Shown in pieces: positions 11,675 to 24,152 of a stretch of DNA of 64,000 bases (positions are counted from its first letter, which is position 1; each line of letters begins with the position of its first letter). Made by a program: the position numbers and the translations under genes. Where the stretch lies: NCBI GenBank assembly GCA_018389105.1, contig JACATO010000304.1, positions 2,294,001-2,358,000 on the forward strand, read 5' to 3'. Under the pieces are notes generated by a model, which saw only the letters and a list, made by a program, of their open reading frames with translations, was not told where the DNA came from and ran no database searches. Source of the DNA: Nautilus pompilius (taxonomy: Eukaryota; Mollusca; Cephalopoda; Nautilida; Nautilidae).

Positions 11675-13878
11675 CAGGCATGGGCAACCTGCGGCCCACG
11701 GCGTGTTTTTGTGCGGCCCTCTATTCCATCTTAATATTTAAAATTCCTGTGCTTTTTGCTTATTAATATGCTTAATATAAATTTTTTAAATTTGTTTAGA
11801 ACCCAAAATGTCCAAGAAAAGAAAGTTAATTGACGAGTGTCGCGTGTTTCAGGACAAATGGACGGATAATTATTTCTTTGTACTACGAAATGGAAAAGCA
11901 CTTTGTCTCATTTGTTCAGAGACTGTTTCTGTTTTGAAAGAATATAATTTGAAAAGACATTACAGTACCAAACATTCTCAGTATGGCAGTCTTGTTGGTC
12001 GTCCAAGGGAAGAGAAAGTGGAAAAATTGAGAAAAGCTTTGATAGGACAGCAAACATTTTTCACCAAGAAACAGAACCAAAGTGATAATATTGTGCGAGC
12101 TAGTTACATCGTTTCTGAGAAAGTTGCTAAATATTCAAAGAACTACAGTGATGGAGAATTTGTGAAAGAATGTATACAAGCTGTATCTGAAATTATATGT
12201 CCAGATAAAAAAAAGACTTTGAAACTATCAGTTTGTCTCGCAGAACTGTGACAAGACGTATTGAAGAACTGGGAGCTGACATAGAATCAAGTCTAGTGGA
12301 GCGATGCTCAAAATTTGAAACTTTTTCACTGGCCATCGATGAAAGTATGGACGTGACAGATGTGGCTCAACTGGCTGTTTTTGTGCGTGGTGTTGACTCA
12401 GATTTTAATGTTACTGAAGAAGTACTAGGATTGCAAGCAATGAGAGGTACCACAAGAGGCGAGGATATTTTTCTGCAAGTGAAAAAGTTAATGAATGACT
12501 TCAATCTTCAAATAGAAAAGCTTCATAGTTTGGCAACAGATGGCGCTCCTGCCATGGTTGGAAGTAAAGTCGGATTCGTTTCTAAGATGAATAAAGAGCT
12601 TTCAATCTACAATGAAAAGAGAAGCATCATTGCATTTCACTGCATAATCCACCAACAGAATTTATGTGCTAAGTCTATTAAATTTTCACATGTAATGTCT
12701 ATTGTTGTGTCGTGTGTTAACTTTATAAAGTCAAGAGCCCTTAACCATCGTCAGTTCAAAGAATTTTTAGCAGATATTGATGCTGAATATGGCACCCTTG
12801 CTTATTATTGTGAAGTATGTTGGATAAGTAAAGGTAAAATGCTGAAGCAATTCTACGATCTCAGAGAAGAAATTTTTACATTTATGGATATGAAAGGAAG
12901 ATTCGTTTCAGAACTTCAAAATGAGGATTGGATTCGGGATTTGGCTTTCCTTGTGGACCTTACATCTTATTTAAATGAACTAAACGAAGTTGCAGGGTAG
13001 AGTTCAATTTGTTCATGATTTGTATAAGCATGTCAAAGTGTTCCAAAGTAAACTTCAGCTTTGGGAAAGGCAACTAAGAGATGGGAAAACTTCTCACTTT
13101 CCCAATTTGGCACAGCACAAACACTCTGATATTTCTTCGTTTGCATACGAGCTCCATTTACTCAACAAGGAGTTCTCTGAGAGATTTCAGGACTTCATCA
13201 GTCAAGATTTGTATTTCAGAATTGTTTCCTGTCCATTCCAAGTAGATGTTGACTCTGTTTTTGAAATTCTCCAGATGGAATTGCTTGAACTACAAGGAAG
13301 TGACGATCTTAGACAAAGATTCGAAGAAACAACTTTATTGGAGTTCTACAAGTCTCTACCGAAGAAAGATTATCCCGAGATCTTGAAACTAGCAAGAAGT
13401 TTCATCTCTATTTTTGCGAGCACTTATGTATGTGAACAATTATTTTCTAGAATGAAACATATTAAATCTAGAAATAAGTCGAAACTTACTGATGAACATT
13501 TGTTATGTAACCTGAGAGTAGCAACATCTCAAATCTCTCCTAATATTGATAAATTGTTAAAGAATATGATTGTACAAAAGTCTCATTGATGCATGTGTTG
13601 TCAAAAAAATAAAATGTCAGTGAATTTTTGTTTTCTTAACCATACAACATTACATACAATATACATCTGTACTAATAATTATCATTATGAAATAATGAGA
13701 TAGGAATAAAAATTTTCATCATAAGAATAATAAAAATTTTAATAATTATTTGACACGTTAATATAGCACACAGTATATATTTGTATATATATATATATAT
13801 AGAGAGCTTGTATACATATACCATCACTTGGAAATTATATAATGTGGCCCCCAGTTCACAAAAGGTTGCCCATGCCTG
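11675..13878 (+). mobile_element. Complete 2.2-kb hAT element with 8-bp target-site duplication
   Basis: The ends are inverted repeats starting CAGGCATGGGCAACCT; the right end is the reverse complement AGGTTGCCCATGCCTG. Identical 8-bp copies of agataagt lie immediately outside (11667-11674 and 13879-13886), the hallmark of hAT insertion. Their central TA fits the nnnTAnnn preference described for Buster-group hATs. One plus-strand transposase fills the interior. The insertion is intergenic, between DNAJC30 and CYB5D2, and leaves both genes intact. Perfect duplications and long intact reading frames point to a comparatively young insertion. Confidence 0.95.
11808..13589 (+). pseudogene. hAT transposase of the GTF2IRD2/CHARLIE8 type, two frameshifts
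   Basis: Three frames cover the whole protein: 11808-12251, 12233-13000 and 12990-13589. The start is MSKKRKLIDECRVF. A BED-type zinc finger follows at about residues 30-55 (CLIC, later H and H in KRHYSTKH). The RNase H-like core keeps LAIDESMD, ATDGAPAMVG and HCIIHQQNLC. The C-terminal dimerisation region keeps STYVCEQLFSRMKHIKSRNK. The first shift lies at an eight-A run (12207-12214), a typical slippage site; the second is consistent with one extra base near 12983. Apart from these the protein looks full length. In mammals a relative of this transposase was fused to form GTF2IRD2. No sign of host exonisation is visible here. Confidence 0.93.
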
Positions 13879-13886
13879 AGATAAGT

Positions 13887-14544
13887 CATCATTTGAGGCA
13901 CGAAGAAGTTTGGTAAAACTCTGTGTTCTTATGTTTTACCATTAAAATAAGTAATAACTAAGGGTATTTTAAATGAAGAGGTATTTACTAGAAAGTAAAA
14001 AGAAATTTGGTGCTGCAGAAAAAATATTAACATTGTATGTCATGGCCAGCTTGTGTCGTGTTGATGCTAATATTCTAGACGATGTAACAGTTATCTCCCT
14101 TCGATTGTTGACTGAAAAAATGTAAAAGAAGAAATTTTATTAAGCAATACCATTTTCCATCTCCCTCTACTCGGAGCTTTTTTTATCAGGTTTGATGAAA
14201 AGAGCAGGCTTCTGTTAATAAATTCAAGTTAAAAAAGTTATTTAGGTGATCGTGTCGGATAGAAGAGGACATCAGGTCAAATTATTTTAAGAATTTTTGA
14301 TAGTACCAACTACTTGAAGAGAAAAAAGGTAGTTAATTATTTTAAGGTAACAGCAGGTAAAGTGCTTGGAGCAAAAGAGGCGCCTGAGTACACAGGTGTG
14401 TAAATAAGTAACGAAATCCCGCCTTTTGCAATGCTAGAATATTCTGTAACCGAAGTCCGGCTAAACTCTACAAAATTGTATTTTAATCGTTTTCATATCC
14501 GCGCTCAAGTTCTCTTTTTAGCTACACGAGCCTCGTTTCCATAA
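13887..14544. other. Intergenic stretch upstream of CYB5D2
   Basis: AT-rich sequence that becomes CpG-richer from about 14400 towards CYB5D2. It should hold that gene's promoter. No gene is seen. Confidence 0.45.
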
Positions 14545-14552
14545 CCGGAAGT
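14545..14552 (+). promoter_or_regulatory. ETS-type site just upstream of the CYB5D2 start
   Basis: CCGGAAGT lies 13 bp before the CYB5D2 ATG, in a locally CpG-richer stretch without a TATA box. This is the consensus bound by ETS/GABP factors, common at TATA-less housekeeping promoters. Its use here is inferred. Confidence 0.5.
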
Positions 14553-14565
14553 TCTAAACTTTAAA

Positions 14566-17500
14566 ATGGTGTCTAAGATTTGTGTATTCGCCTTAGTAAT
14601 CGGGTTTATCGGTTTTATTTTAACTTTGGACGTTTTCCAGCCATACCGGGACTCGTTCTTTTCATCACTGGTCAGACTCTTGCCTCCGGAGGTAACTGCA
14701 AAACTCCAAGAAGTTAGTCGGAAAGCTGACGTATATTACTTTACCAAGGAGGAGCTGAGTAGATACAGTGGGGAGAACGAGGTTTATATCGCTCTGCTGG
14801 GAAACGTTTTCGATGTTTCCGAGGGGAAGAAGAATTATGGCCCAGAAGGTGGCTACCACTTTTTCGCAGGTACGTAGATGCTGCTGCTTAGTGATTTTAA
14901 AAATTCTCCGTGATGCGCATTCGTTTAGATAAACCAATTCAAGGGAAAGTTACAGAAGCTAAAACAAAAAGATCGAAAGTAATTAGAAGAACTCAGGTAC
15001 GAGCGGAATATGTTTGCTGCACAAAGTCACGTTAGAACTAAAATAAAATAATAACTATTGAAAAAAGAAAACTTACACTTCATACTTAGGTGGTAACTCA
15101 AATGAACTATGGAAGAGCATGAAATGTCGTAAATGAAAATTAAACCCAATGATTCCTAAGTAAACATGAATTACCGGTTTGTTTAATAAGAAACATCCAA
15201 AAAGCATCTACAAGAACGATCGTCAAATCTTTCAGAATTAAAAACAAACAAACTGCTGTTTATTTATTACCAGTTGGATATTTTTTCATCTTTATCTTTT
15301 GATTGAAAATATTTTTTAAAAAAATGAACCCAGAAATCTTGTTTTAAAAATTTCAGTTCAACTTATAGGATAGCAGATCTCGAAATTGCGAATTTATAAA
15401 TACATTAGATACCTAACTCTTGCATCACCGTTCCAGAATATTCCAGCATTTTTTCAATAATGGTTTTGACAAAACTGATTATTCTAGTGTTTGTTGCTCC
15501 TTTTTCTTTTCCTAAGGTATGAACTGAATATTCTTGTATATTTAAATGAGTTTGCTGTAATAAATTCTGTATTTTTGTTATTGAAAAAAATGGTTTTCAT
15601 TTCTCTTGTTTGAAGAATGAAGTATTGACAGAGAATGAAAGAAAGATGTACAAAGGATTGTTTGAATATTCAAAGAACATGAGCCAACATGAACTGACAG
15701 AAATACTCCATGAAGAATGGCTGTTTTTACAACAATTTCATTAGGGCACAAGAAAGTGCTGCACTCATGTACGTTAGTTCTTTGATAGTAAGTGGACATG
15801 AGTGAAAATATTTCACCATAATTTTACATGTTCAAGTTTGATGTCTGATCCTTTGCATCTAAGTTGGGAGATGATAAAAAGAAAACATTACATTGTGAAT
15901 ACTGACCATTAGCTGACTTCTTAGAAATGGATTTAGTTTAAATTGCTTCCTGTCATTGAATAATGATCATTTGTTCAAATGAATTACTTATGTGCTACAC
16001 ATTTTGCATTTGAAAACCATTTAATGACAAAAAAACAAGTGTGGTACTTAACTTTTATACAGGTGTATATTCTCATTTTCTGCTACTTTTCTCCTTTTGT
16101 TTTTGGGTGTATTAAATATCATCTTAAGTGAAAGCAAGCAATTTATTTTTTTTTTGGCAAGCCATGAGTAAAGTTATGATTGGTTGAAATTAGATTTTTC
16201 TTTTGCTTTTTTTTTTTTTTAAAGGAAAAGATGCTTCCAGAGCATATGTTACCGGAGACTTCAGTGAAAAGGGTTTAACAGACAATGTGGATGGTCTCAG
16301 CCACTCGCAGCTGTTAGATCTAGAAAAGTGGTTGGTGTTTTACCAACGAGACTACCCGTGCATTGGTGGGTTAAATGTGTCAGCTGATGACCACTGGTAT
16401 ACTGTTATTATACTGCTTTAAAAATAAACAATTTCTTTATTATATCTCTGAATGCCAAAAAATATCAACAAAACCTATTGGTTGTCTATTATCTATTAAT
16501 ATACAATCTTTTCGCTTTCTAGTTTATAGATTTCCTTTTTATTGTCAGCCAAACATTTTTTCTTCATTTACTGAACTTTGCATTGGTATTTAAAAAAAAA
16601 AATAAGTATTATCTCCCACCTTTTTCTATATACTGGTAATTTATTTTTGGTCATTTAAATTCTGTTTGCATGGGATAATGCACTTAAATCATAATTAAGA
16701 TTATTGAATGCATTTAGAAGTTTTCAGTTGGGTTGATGAACTATCAAAGTTTACTATTAAATCACACGCACTTTTTTTTGGAATTAATCATCTTCCTAAT
16801 GAATATAGCAGGTGTCTCCTGAAATAAACTTATTTGATTAACCTCATTACTGTTTTGAACAGTGTTTGGGAACTTCTATCACTACCTGAAATTTTTCTGG
16901 TTTTATTGATAATAAATGATCATTTTCAGATTTTAAGTTGTTGAATACAGTATAATAGTACCGCAAGTAAGACTGTCTGTATTTTATTAATAATGTTGTT
17001 TGTTTAGAAAAATGTGTTAATTCATAGCATATTTCTGGATGTTTGTGTAAATATCTGTCTATTTTGTCGTTTACTAAAGTATCTAAATTCTGGATAAACA
17101 ACTTAAATCAACATAGAAAACAGCAAGCCACAAGAAATGTTGTAATTAGAATGAAAAATAATTGTTTTAAAATTAAATGCAAGTAAATATTTTCATTGTT
17201 CTTTTCAGTTGTAGATACTAACCTGTTCTCTCTTTCTTTAAATATAACTGTAGGCAAACTGATTGGTCACTTCTATGATGAAAACAAGAAACCTACATCA
17301 GCCCTCAAAAGACTGGAAGCAGCATTGTCTGATGCTCATAAAATACAAAAAGATAATCAGGATGATGAAGCATTGTTTCCATCATGTAACTCTGAGTGGT
17401 CCCAGAATTTAGGTGGCAGAGTCTGGTGTACCTCAGGAAGGTAAGATGATAATCTATAAATATCAAATATATATATATATATATAAAATAATAAAACTTC

Positions 17501-18373
17501 ACAAAAAGGAAACTTTGCTTTTTGTTTCCTAGACAATTTTTATGAGCAGTTGATAAACCCTGTTATAGATAATTTGGTTGATGGGTTGGACTAGTATGAC
17601 AATCAGTATATGATGATATGTTGCTAGGATGTCTGGTAGGAAGCTAGTGAATGTTGGAGCAGAGTGGAGTAATTACTATGAATGCATAGTTTGAACCACA
17701 GTGGAGCTTACATATTGGTCAAATTATTACATCCAGAGATGTACCAACCAACAGATCACAGGTCTGAGACCAACTCAAGCAAATTGGGCATTTAAAAAAA
17801 ACTGCAGAAGTAACAATATTGCACACAGAAAAAGTTTTCAGGATTAAACCCTGATAAAGGTGACAGAGATAGATTTCAGAACAGGTTTATTAGTTACTAA
17901 TTATAAAGTGATGGGGAAAAACCCAAACTAATTCTCTAACTTCTGCAAGGAACACTAGCATCAATATCTTTCCACTTTCATTTTACTGCTTTGTCCAGTG
18001 AGACGAGTCTACAAGATAGCTATTGTTCTAACCAGAATAAAGGTTTTGTGCAGTTGTAAGTATAGCCACTTTTAAAATTAAACTATCACTGAAAATTATG
18101 TTGTATTTATTTGTTTAATTTTGTATGAAACCTTTTAAATACATTTTTATATTCTTTAGTGGTGGAATCCAGAGAGATTGGGTGGGAGTGCCACGCCTTT
18201 ATCATAGACCAGGAAAATCTATTACCAGGTGTGCTTGTGTAAGAACAACAGGTGCCCCCTCATCCAACTTAGAAGCCAGTGATCATGAGAACAGAGGAGA
18301 TTTAGACAATCCCAGCCTGAAGAAATACCCAAACTGTAATCCAAAGGCCATCTCTTGCAAAGTTCCAGATTAA
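14566..18373 (+). CDS. CYB5D2: CYB5D2 (neuferricin), four exons, complete
   Basis: Exons 14566-14869, 16225-16365, 17254-17440 and 18160-18373 join in phase with GT..AG introns to 282 codons (281 residues; human neuferricin is about 264). Residues about 4-22 form an N-terminal hydrophobic segment (signal peptide or anchor). A cytochrome b5-like domain of the membrane-associated progesterone-receptor type follows (about 58-115), including FTKEELSRYSGENEVYIAL, GNVFDVSEGKKNYGP and GGYHFFAG across the first junction, then GKDASRAYVTGDF. The C-terminal half carries the family signature GKLIGHFY, SEWSQNLGGRVWC and RDWVGVPRLYHRPG, with cysteines in CACV that may pair. Neuferricin binds haem and in mice promotes neurogenesis as a secreted protein. 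The first ATG is supported by the hydrophobic N-terminus. Introns 1 to 3 are AT-rich, with a TA microsatellite near 17469. Confidence 0.95.
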
Positions 18374-19883
18374 TTATTTTTTCTAAATTCTGATTTTAGC
18401 ATTACAGTTAAATGCAAAATACATCCATCCATTTTTTTAAAAAATACATGTGAATATCAGTATATAAAAATTTATTTTTTGTTACTTGATTTTAAAAAAT
18501 TAGTGGAAGCATCAGTCTATAACAGAAGAAACATTCAATAGTAATAGAAAAAGCCCACCAATAGACAAAGGGATTTCACTTTCTAGAACTTACGCAAACA
18601 TTATTCTGATAAGACAGCAATATTTAAAGAGTTATTTTGAAAATGTTTAAAATATAGCTACCTCAAAACTGATTAATTTTCCTGCCATTTTAAAGTAGAA
18701 ATGTGTTACTGTTATTTTTGTTGCATTTACGTAGATACTGGATAGCTATGATAACTTAGTTGTCCATAGATTGATGAATCCAATTTCATTAATTTAATTA
18801 TATGCTGCATATCATAATGAAATATAACAGAAAACTGCATATTGTGGAGTATGGGTACCAATATAATGGGGAAATGCTTTGTTATACAGTAATTTTTAGT
18901 ATTCATTCACTCAAAATAAAACAGCAAAAGTCAATATGTGTCAATGAAGCATTTCAAGTCATGATTGTCTTCATTATTAGTATTGTATCTGTAAATGAAA
19001 AAGATTGTCACTTGAGCATTGCAGTGAACAAAGAAAACAATTATTTGTAAATGGCACCATATTTTGACTAAAGAAACATTTACAGCATACTTCAAATATA
19101 TAAGTGCACAAATTACTAATATTATTATCTTTTTTATTTAAAAAAATTGTTGCATTGAACCGAACTTGAAGCCACATTTTGGGAATGAAACTAAAACAAA
19201 ATGTTTAGGTGAGTAGTTTTAAAACATCTATTCACTTTCTGCATCATTTAATGCAGTTACAAAATTAGGTCAGGCAGAAAAAAATAACTAAGTTATTATA
19301 AGATTTTATCTACTTTCAGTGAGATAAAAATCTATCCACTGTTTATTTCCTACTAGCACCACAGAGCATCATTATTTTGGACACTTGTTTTAGGTTACAG
19401 ACTTTTAAGTTTTCGACCAAACAAGTACAAATCAATAATGTTTGGAATTATAGTAATCATTTTCATGATTATATTAAAAGTTGCATTTTAAGATATTTTT
19501 CTATAATTCACACACCATTTAACTATTAAAAAAAAAAAGAAAAAAGAGTAAAACTCTGAGAAAAGGTTTTTAAAAAAGAATGCTTTTTTTTAAAAAATAT
19601 TTATGCTATAAGCTAGATTTTTAATTTAGGTTTTTCTTCCTCAGATCAAAACAATAGGCTGACCTGAACAAAAATGATTATGTATTGTGGTTTGCATTTG
19701 CTAATATGGCTCCTTACTATTAAAATAGAAATCATTTTGGTTCTGAGTGTATGATTTTTTTAGAATGAATTTGTTTTATTGTAAAATTGAAACTCTCTTT
19801 GGTATTTATTGCTATACTCTTCAAGCCAAATAGGTTTAATAAAACCAACAATTACTTAGGAAGTAATGTTACCTCTCTCTCAC
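18374..19883. other. CYB5D2 3' flank and AT-rich intergenic sequence
   Basis: AT-rich and CpG-poor, with only short open frames that show no domain. It should include the CYB5D2 3' UTR. I see no other gene or element. Confidence 0.5.
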
Positions 19884-19887
19884 TACC

Positions 19888-20897
19888 TTGGCCATTTTAA
19901 GTGTTTGATCCTTCAGTCCTTTGCCAACCTATGGCTTGAGTCATGTGACAATTCTTTTACTTAAACTGCTGCATTTGGCTCTTTGTTTCTGGGTGGGATA
20001 CCTGAAAACCTCATGCCACTGTTACACAACTCTCATTTACATAACAGTGGTCAAATTGAGTATAAAACCTGCAAATGTCCATATAATGAAGTTAACTAAC
20101 CAAATAGTGAGAGTTTGGTGCTTTGATGATAGCTTATTGATGAGCTAGCTATAACTCAGCTACAGACCAGAAGTAAACAGACATTTGTAGTGCCGAACTT
20201 GATATAACAATATTATCAACTGACTTTGGCAGATAGATAATGACTAGTTCAGATTGCTAGGACTTATTTTCATTGGACTTTGATGGATTGGAACCAAGTT
20301 CTCTTCTCTTTGGTGAGAGCTTTCACCTTGTTGATGATTGTTTACATTTGGTGGAAACCAAACTAATGTAGCGATAACTAATGTGTTAGTGATAGAGGCT
20401 GTTTTGGCAGTGGCATTGTTTTAGCCTGACTTGATGTATCTTATAACCATAAAAGTGAACCAATTCTCAATGATGCTGCCTAGATGAGATTATTAGATTT
20501 GTTGATTTACATTTGTACAAAGTCATGGCAGTCAATTCACAGTCATGGACAATAATGCAAGAGCCCATCATGCAAGAATAGTCATGAATTGTCTTCATGA
20601 GAAAAATACCCATCTTCCATGGCCTGCTTGTTTTCCCATTCTAAACCCCAACCATAGAACATGTCTGGGATAAGCTCACCAGGAACATTGGACGGTAATC
20701 ATGAGCTCCTGGCACCAGTTTTGAACTGCATCATACATCTGGTAAATAGTATGAGATTCAGGTGGAATGCTGTAGTGCAAGCTATACAAGGTACTAAAGG
20801 TCATGTGACTTTAGGTTGTTGGTAGTAACTATTTATTGTCATGATGATACTAAATGCATTGAATAAGTGAACTCTGCTTGTCAAACTTTATGGCCAA
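19888..20897 (+). mobile_element. Decayed Tc1/mariner-type element
   Basis: Weak inverted ends: TTGGCCAT at 19888 and its reverse complement ending near 20897. A transposase ruin lies near the right side. At 20545 the frame reads NARAHHARIVMNCLHEK, matching the Tc1 'DNARPH-A' block around the second catalytic aspartate. Just after comes WPACFPILNP, a corruption of the WPARSPDLNPIEH block, then frame-shifted sequence equivalent to 'WDKLTRNIG'. Many stops and shifts show great age. The exact ends are approximate. Confidence 0.6.
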
Positions 20898-22950
20898 TTT
20901 TGTATTGTGCAAATTTTTTGCCCTAATAAATTTTTACATTTCATATCACAATATCACTATATTGTTTAGATCAGTGTATATATGTTATTATCTCTAGCTA
21001 CATCTGGAAACTTAAGTAATCAGTTTATTACTATTCTGTTTTTTTTTTATAGTAAGTTAAATCAAAGTAAGGTTTACTAAAAGTTATTTAATGAGAAACC
21101 ATAAATTAAAATATGCTACAAATTTCAAAGCTTTGAATTGAATAAATAAAAAATTAATTATTTTAAGCTTGCAAATATTTCAAGCATCCACAACAATCTG
21201 ACATTTTAAATGTGACTAGCAAATTATTGTACAGATAAGAAATCTTTCATAAATTTTACATCAAACTAGAAACATCTGGATTAGACAGTAATCTGCTTGC
21301 TAATGTCTGAACACTAGGTAATTTTAAGTTCCTGATGTGAGTGCCAATGGTACAAAGAATGAAAACTGATACATACAATTTCTGCACTGCATCATGTGTT
21401 TAGGCAATTTTCTCTTATCATTAATGACAAAAATCTTTGCAATAGAAAAATTCTACTTAAAATTAAAAACCAGAAGGTAAATAAGCTTTTATAATCTCGA
21501 TGTATAATATAATTTTACATTTACTAATGTAAACTTTAAAATTTGTCATTTGTGTTGACCTGAGACTTTCTCTAACTTTTTAAATATTAAGACTTATTGT
21601 GACAGTGAAAATGATCTTGATTGATAATGTTGATTAAAATTTGTTTGCTGCATTCAGTTAAAGTCTGTTTTGTAAAGTTTTGCCATTTTTAATTTAGTGA
21701 TTTTTAAGTGAAAAAAGCAAGCAAGCAACAAGTATAAGAGCACCACAGTGACCATTTTCCCACCCATACCACTCATTTTACAGTTCTTTAAAAAAAATGG
21801 CAATGACAGTTTGGGAAAAACTATCTTTTCTACACACTGCTTAAATAATTGTAACAAAATCTGAAAAAAATGAAATAAATGTCAAGTAATTTCTTTAGTC
21901 AGAATTATCATAACAAGCAAGTAGGCGACGACAGCTTTTTGTGAATCAAAAAGAATCAATTAGTGTTTCTACCAGAGGGTTGGGAATCATCCAATGAAGG
22001 GTCTGTGGTATGTACGCCACCAGGTTATCTTCACTAATGTCATTTGCATAACGGCACTTTTCAATAATAATTAATTGCATAGATTGATTTTTTTATATGA
22101 ACCCATTTCTAAAAAAAAGTGTTTATTAATGAACGACCAAAATTACAGATAGAACTAAGTTATTTTTTTATTTAAAATATTGCCATTAATAATTGAGAAC
22201 TAGCATAATGTATTGTAGCTGAAAATAAAAATAAATTTACTTTAAAATACAAAATCAGGTAAATGAACTGAGCATCCTTTGAATGTTTTTTAAATTATGC
22301 TTATGTTTGAGGTACTTTTTTGGGGCTATTTTCACCATTTCTGTCATGAAATTATCTGTGTTTTTGGAAACATTTCTCGTTGCCATCATTGGGGAAAGTC
22401 ATGATGATTGGTAAATTTTGGGAGGTTTGTTAATGATTATAACCCCAACAAAATTGTGCTTAAAAGTTACCCTTGCAAAACCATTTATATGATTGTCCTA
22501 TGGACAGGAAAAGTTTTCTGAAATGTCGGTAATTTTATAACATAGACGGTGATAAAAGCCCAAAAGATACAGCAACATTTTGTAAATATCTTGGTAAGTA
22601 CAAAAAACTGTCCAAAGTAAATGGCTTAAAATCTTTTAAGTTTAATTTTATAAAGTAATTTCCTTGATATTATTAGCATAAAATAAGTTCAAAATTCAAA
22701 GATGTGTCAGGTCTGTTATTAGATATAATTTGTATTACATATATAAATTTATTTGTAAGTTATTTTAATAAGAGATTTTTAAAGAATGGAGCAATCGTGT
22801 AAGATGAATATCCAAAGTTTTATTTGGGTGTTTATGCAACCCTGTTATTAAAACAAAAAAACAAGAAGGACGAAAGAGAATATCCAAGCATGGAGCAAAG
22901 AACAAGTCAGAATGATTAGACCATGGGAGCTGCACAATACACGTACGAAC
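20898..22950. other. AT-rich intergenic sequence without a recognised gene
   Basis: Very AT-rich and CpG-poor. A short stretch near 22010-22040 resembles one at about 5172-5202 in a BUD23 intron (see findings). Nothing else was recognised. Confidence 0.5.
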
Positions 22951-22979
22951 TTTGTTTAGTAAATCTTACACTGTTTTGA

Positions 22980-23080
22980 CGCAGGACCCCTTACTGACGT
23001 TATTTCCGGTATATTCAGTCAATCTTTGCGTTTTGCATGTTAACACTTTGACAACAAGGTGCAAACGTCTTTAAAATGGC
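22980..23080 (+). promoter_or_regulatory. Possible orphan promoter with ETS-like site
   Basis: Composition changes here to CpG-rich. A TTTCCGGT motif (an ETS-like core on the minus strand) lies near 23005, and an ATG in good context occurs at 23076 (aaaATGGCAAC). The frame from that ATG closes after eleven codons and no donor site is evident, so any gene would be non-coding or broken. Weak evidence. Confidence 0.2.
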
Positions 23081-23454
23081 AACATACTTGGCAGAACCGA
23101 GGCTAAGCTGAAGACTGGAGTTGAAGGTCTTCTCAAAATCCCTGCCTAAGCCTGGACTCGTCGGAATTCACTGTATAGCCAGATCAGCTTAGATAACGAA
23201 TTGTTCTTTCGCATAGGGAGTCTTGGCTTACACCCTCTCCTCCCCCCCCCCACTACAGTCAGCTGGAAGAAAAAGAAAGCGAACAAATCCTCATTGGTCA
23301 CACGACAGCGTTTATTAAATATTAGGGTCTCCAGACACAGAAGGTCAAACCTCCATTTGCCTCACAAATGCTATCTGTACATTGAAACAGTTGGTGTGAC
23401 AGCGAATTTTTAGCTTATGAGTTGCTGCTGTCCCAAACTACTAAGGAGCTTTCA

Positions 23455-24150
23455 CGGTGGTAGTAGGGGTGGACATATTGGGCGACTGCCCAGGGCCACG
23501 CACTTAAGGGGGCTCCCTAACAAAAATGTTTTGTACCTATAAGATTTAATAATTTGTGAAATAGAAAATAAATATATTCCTGTTGTCTTGCATTATGGAT
23601 CGCACGGCCATATTTCAAAAATCAAATACCGATCCTTAATTCGAAATTCTTGCTGCTGATTGGCTAAGCTACACTTAACCTAACCCAGTTCAGGCAATCA
23701 GCGGCTCAGTTGTGAGATCCCCTTTGTCGGGCCAGGAACTTGGATGCAAGTATCGGCATCGCTCTACTACGATAACTTATACGTATTCGACGACACCATA
23801 CTCTCAGACTTTTTGTAGCTCTGGTTTTCATTTTACGATGTTACTATTCCATCGTATGTTGGCCTCTGGGTCGGGCACTCGACCGCCCCATCGCATCGTG
23901 CATGGCCGCGCATGCGCTCTCGATGCAAGTCTCATCGCTCTACTTAGTCTACTACGATAACTTAGAGGTATTTTACGATACCATACCTCTATCGTACTTC
24001 ATTTTTTCTGAGCTCGTTGTTAATAGCCATGCGTCATATACGTGTAAAGCGTTTTTCATTAGGGTCAGAAGTTCTCTGAAGATATTTGTTTTATCTATGG
24101 TAAAAAATATTTGCATTTTGACACTTATTATTGGCTACTATTAAAAGATA
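23455..24150. repeat. hAT-like left arm and imperfect direct repeats
   Basis: Near 23465 the sequence GGTGGACATATTGGGCGACT and the following CCCAGGGCC resemble ends of zf-MYM-type hAT elements. A comparable but not identical end, in reverse, lies near 30360-30415. The two could be the arms of one large hAT split by later insertions. Within this stretch two imperfect direct repeats of about 60 bp occur at 23743-23801 and 23922-23986 (both start GATGCAAGT and end ACCATAC). No intact gene is seen. Confidence 0.35.
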
Positions 24151-24152
24151 TA

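Noticed and set aside
23076-23111. ATGGCAACATAC... as a first exon
   Set aside because: It closes after eleven codons and has no donor site in reach.
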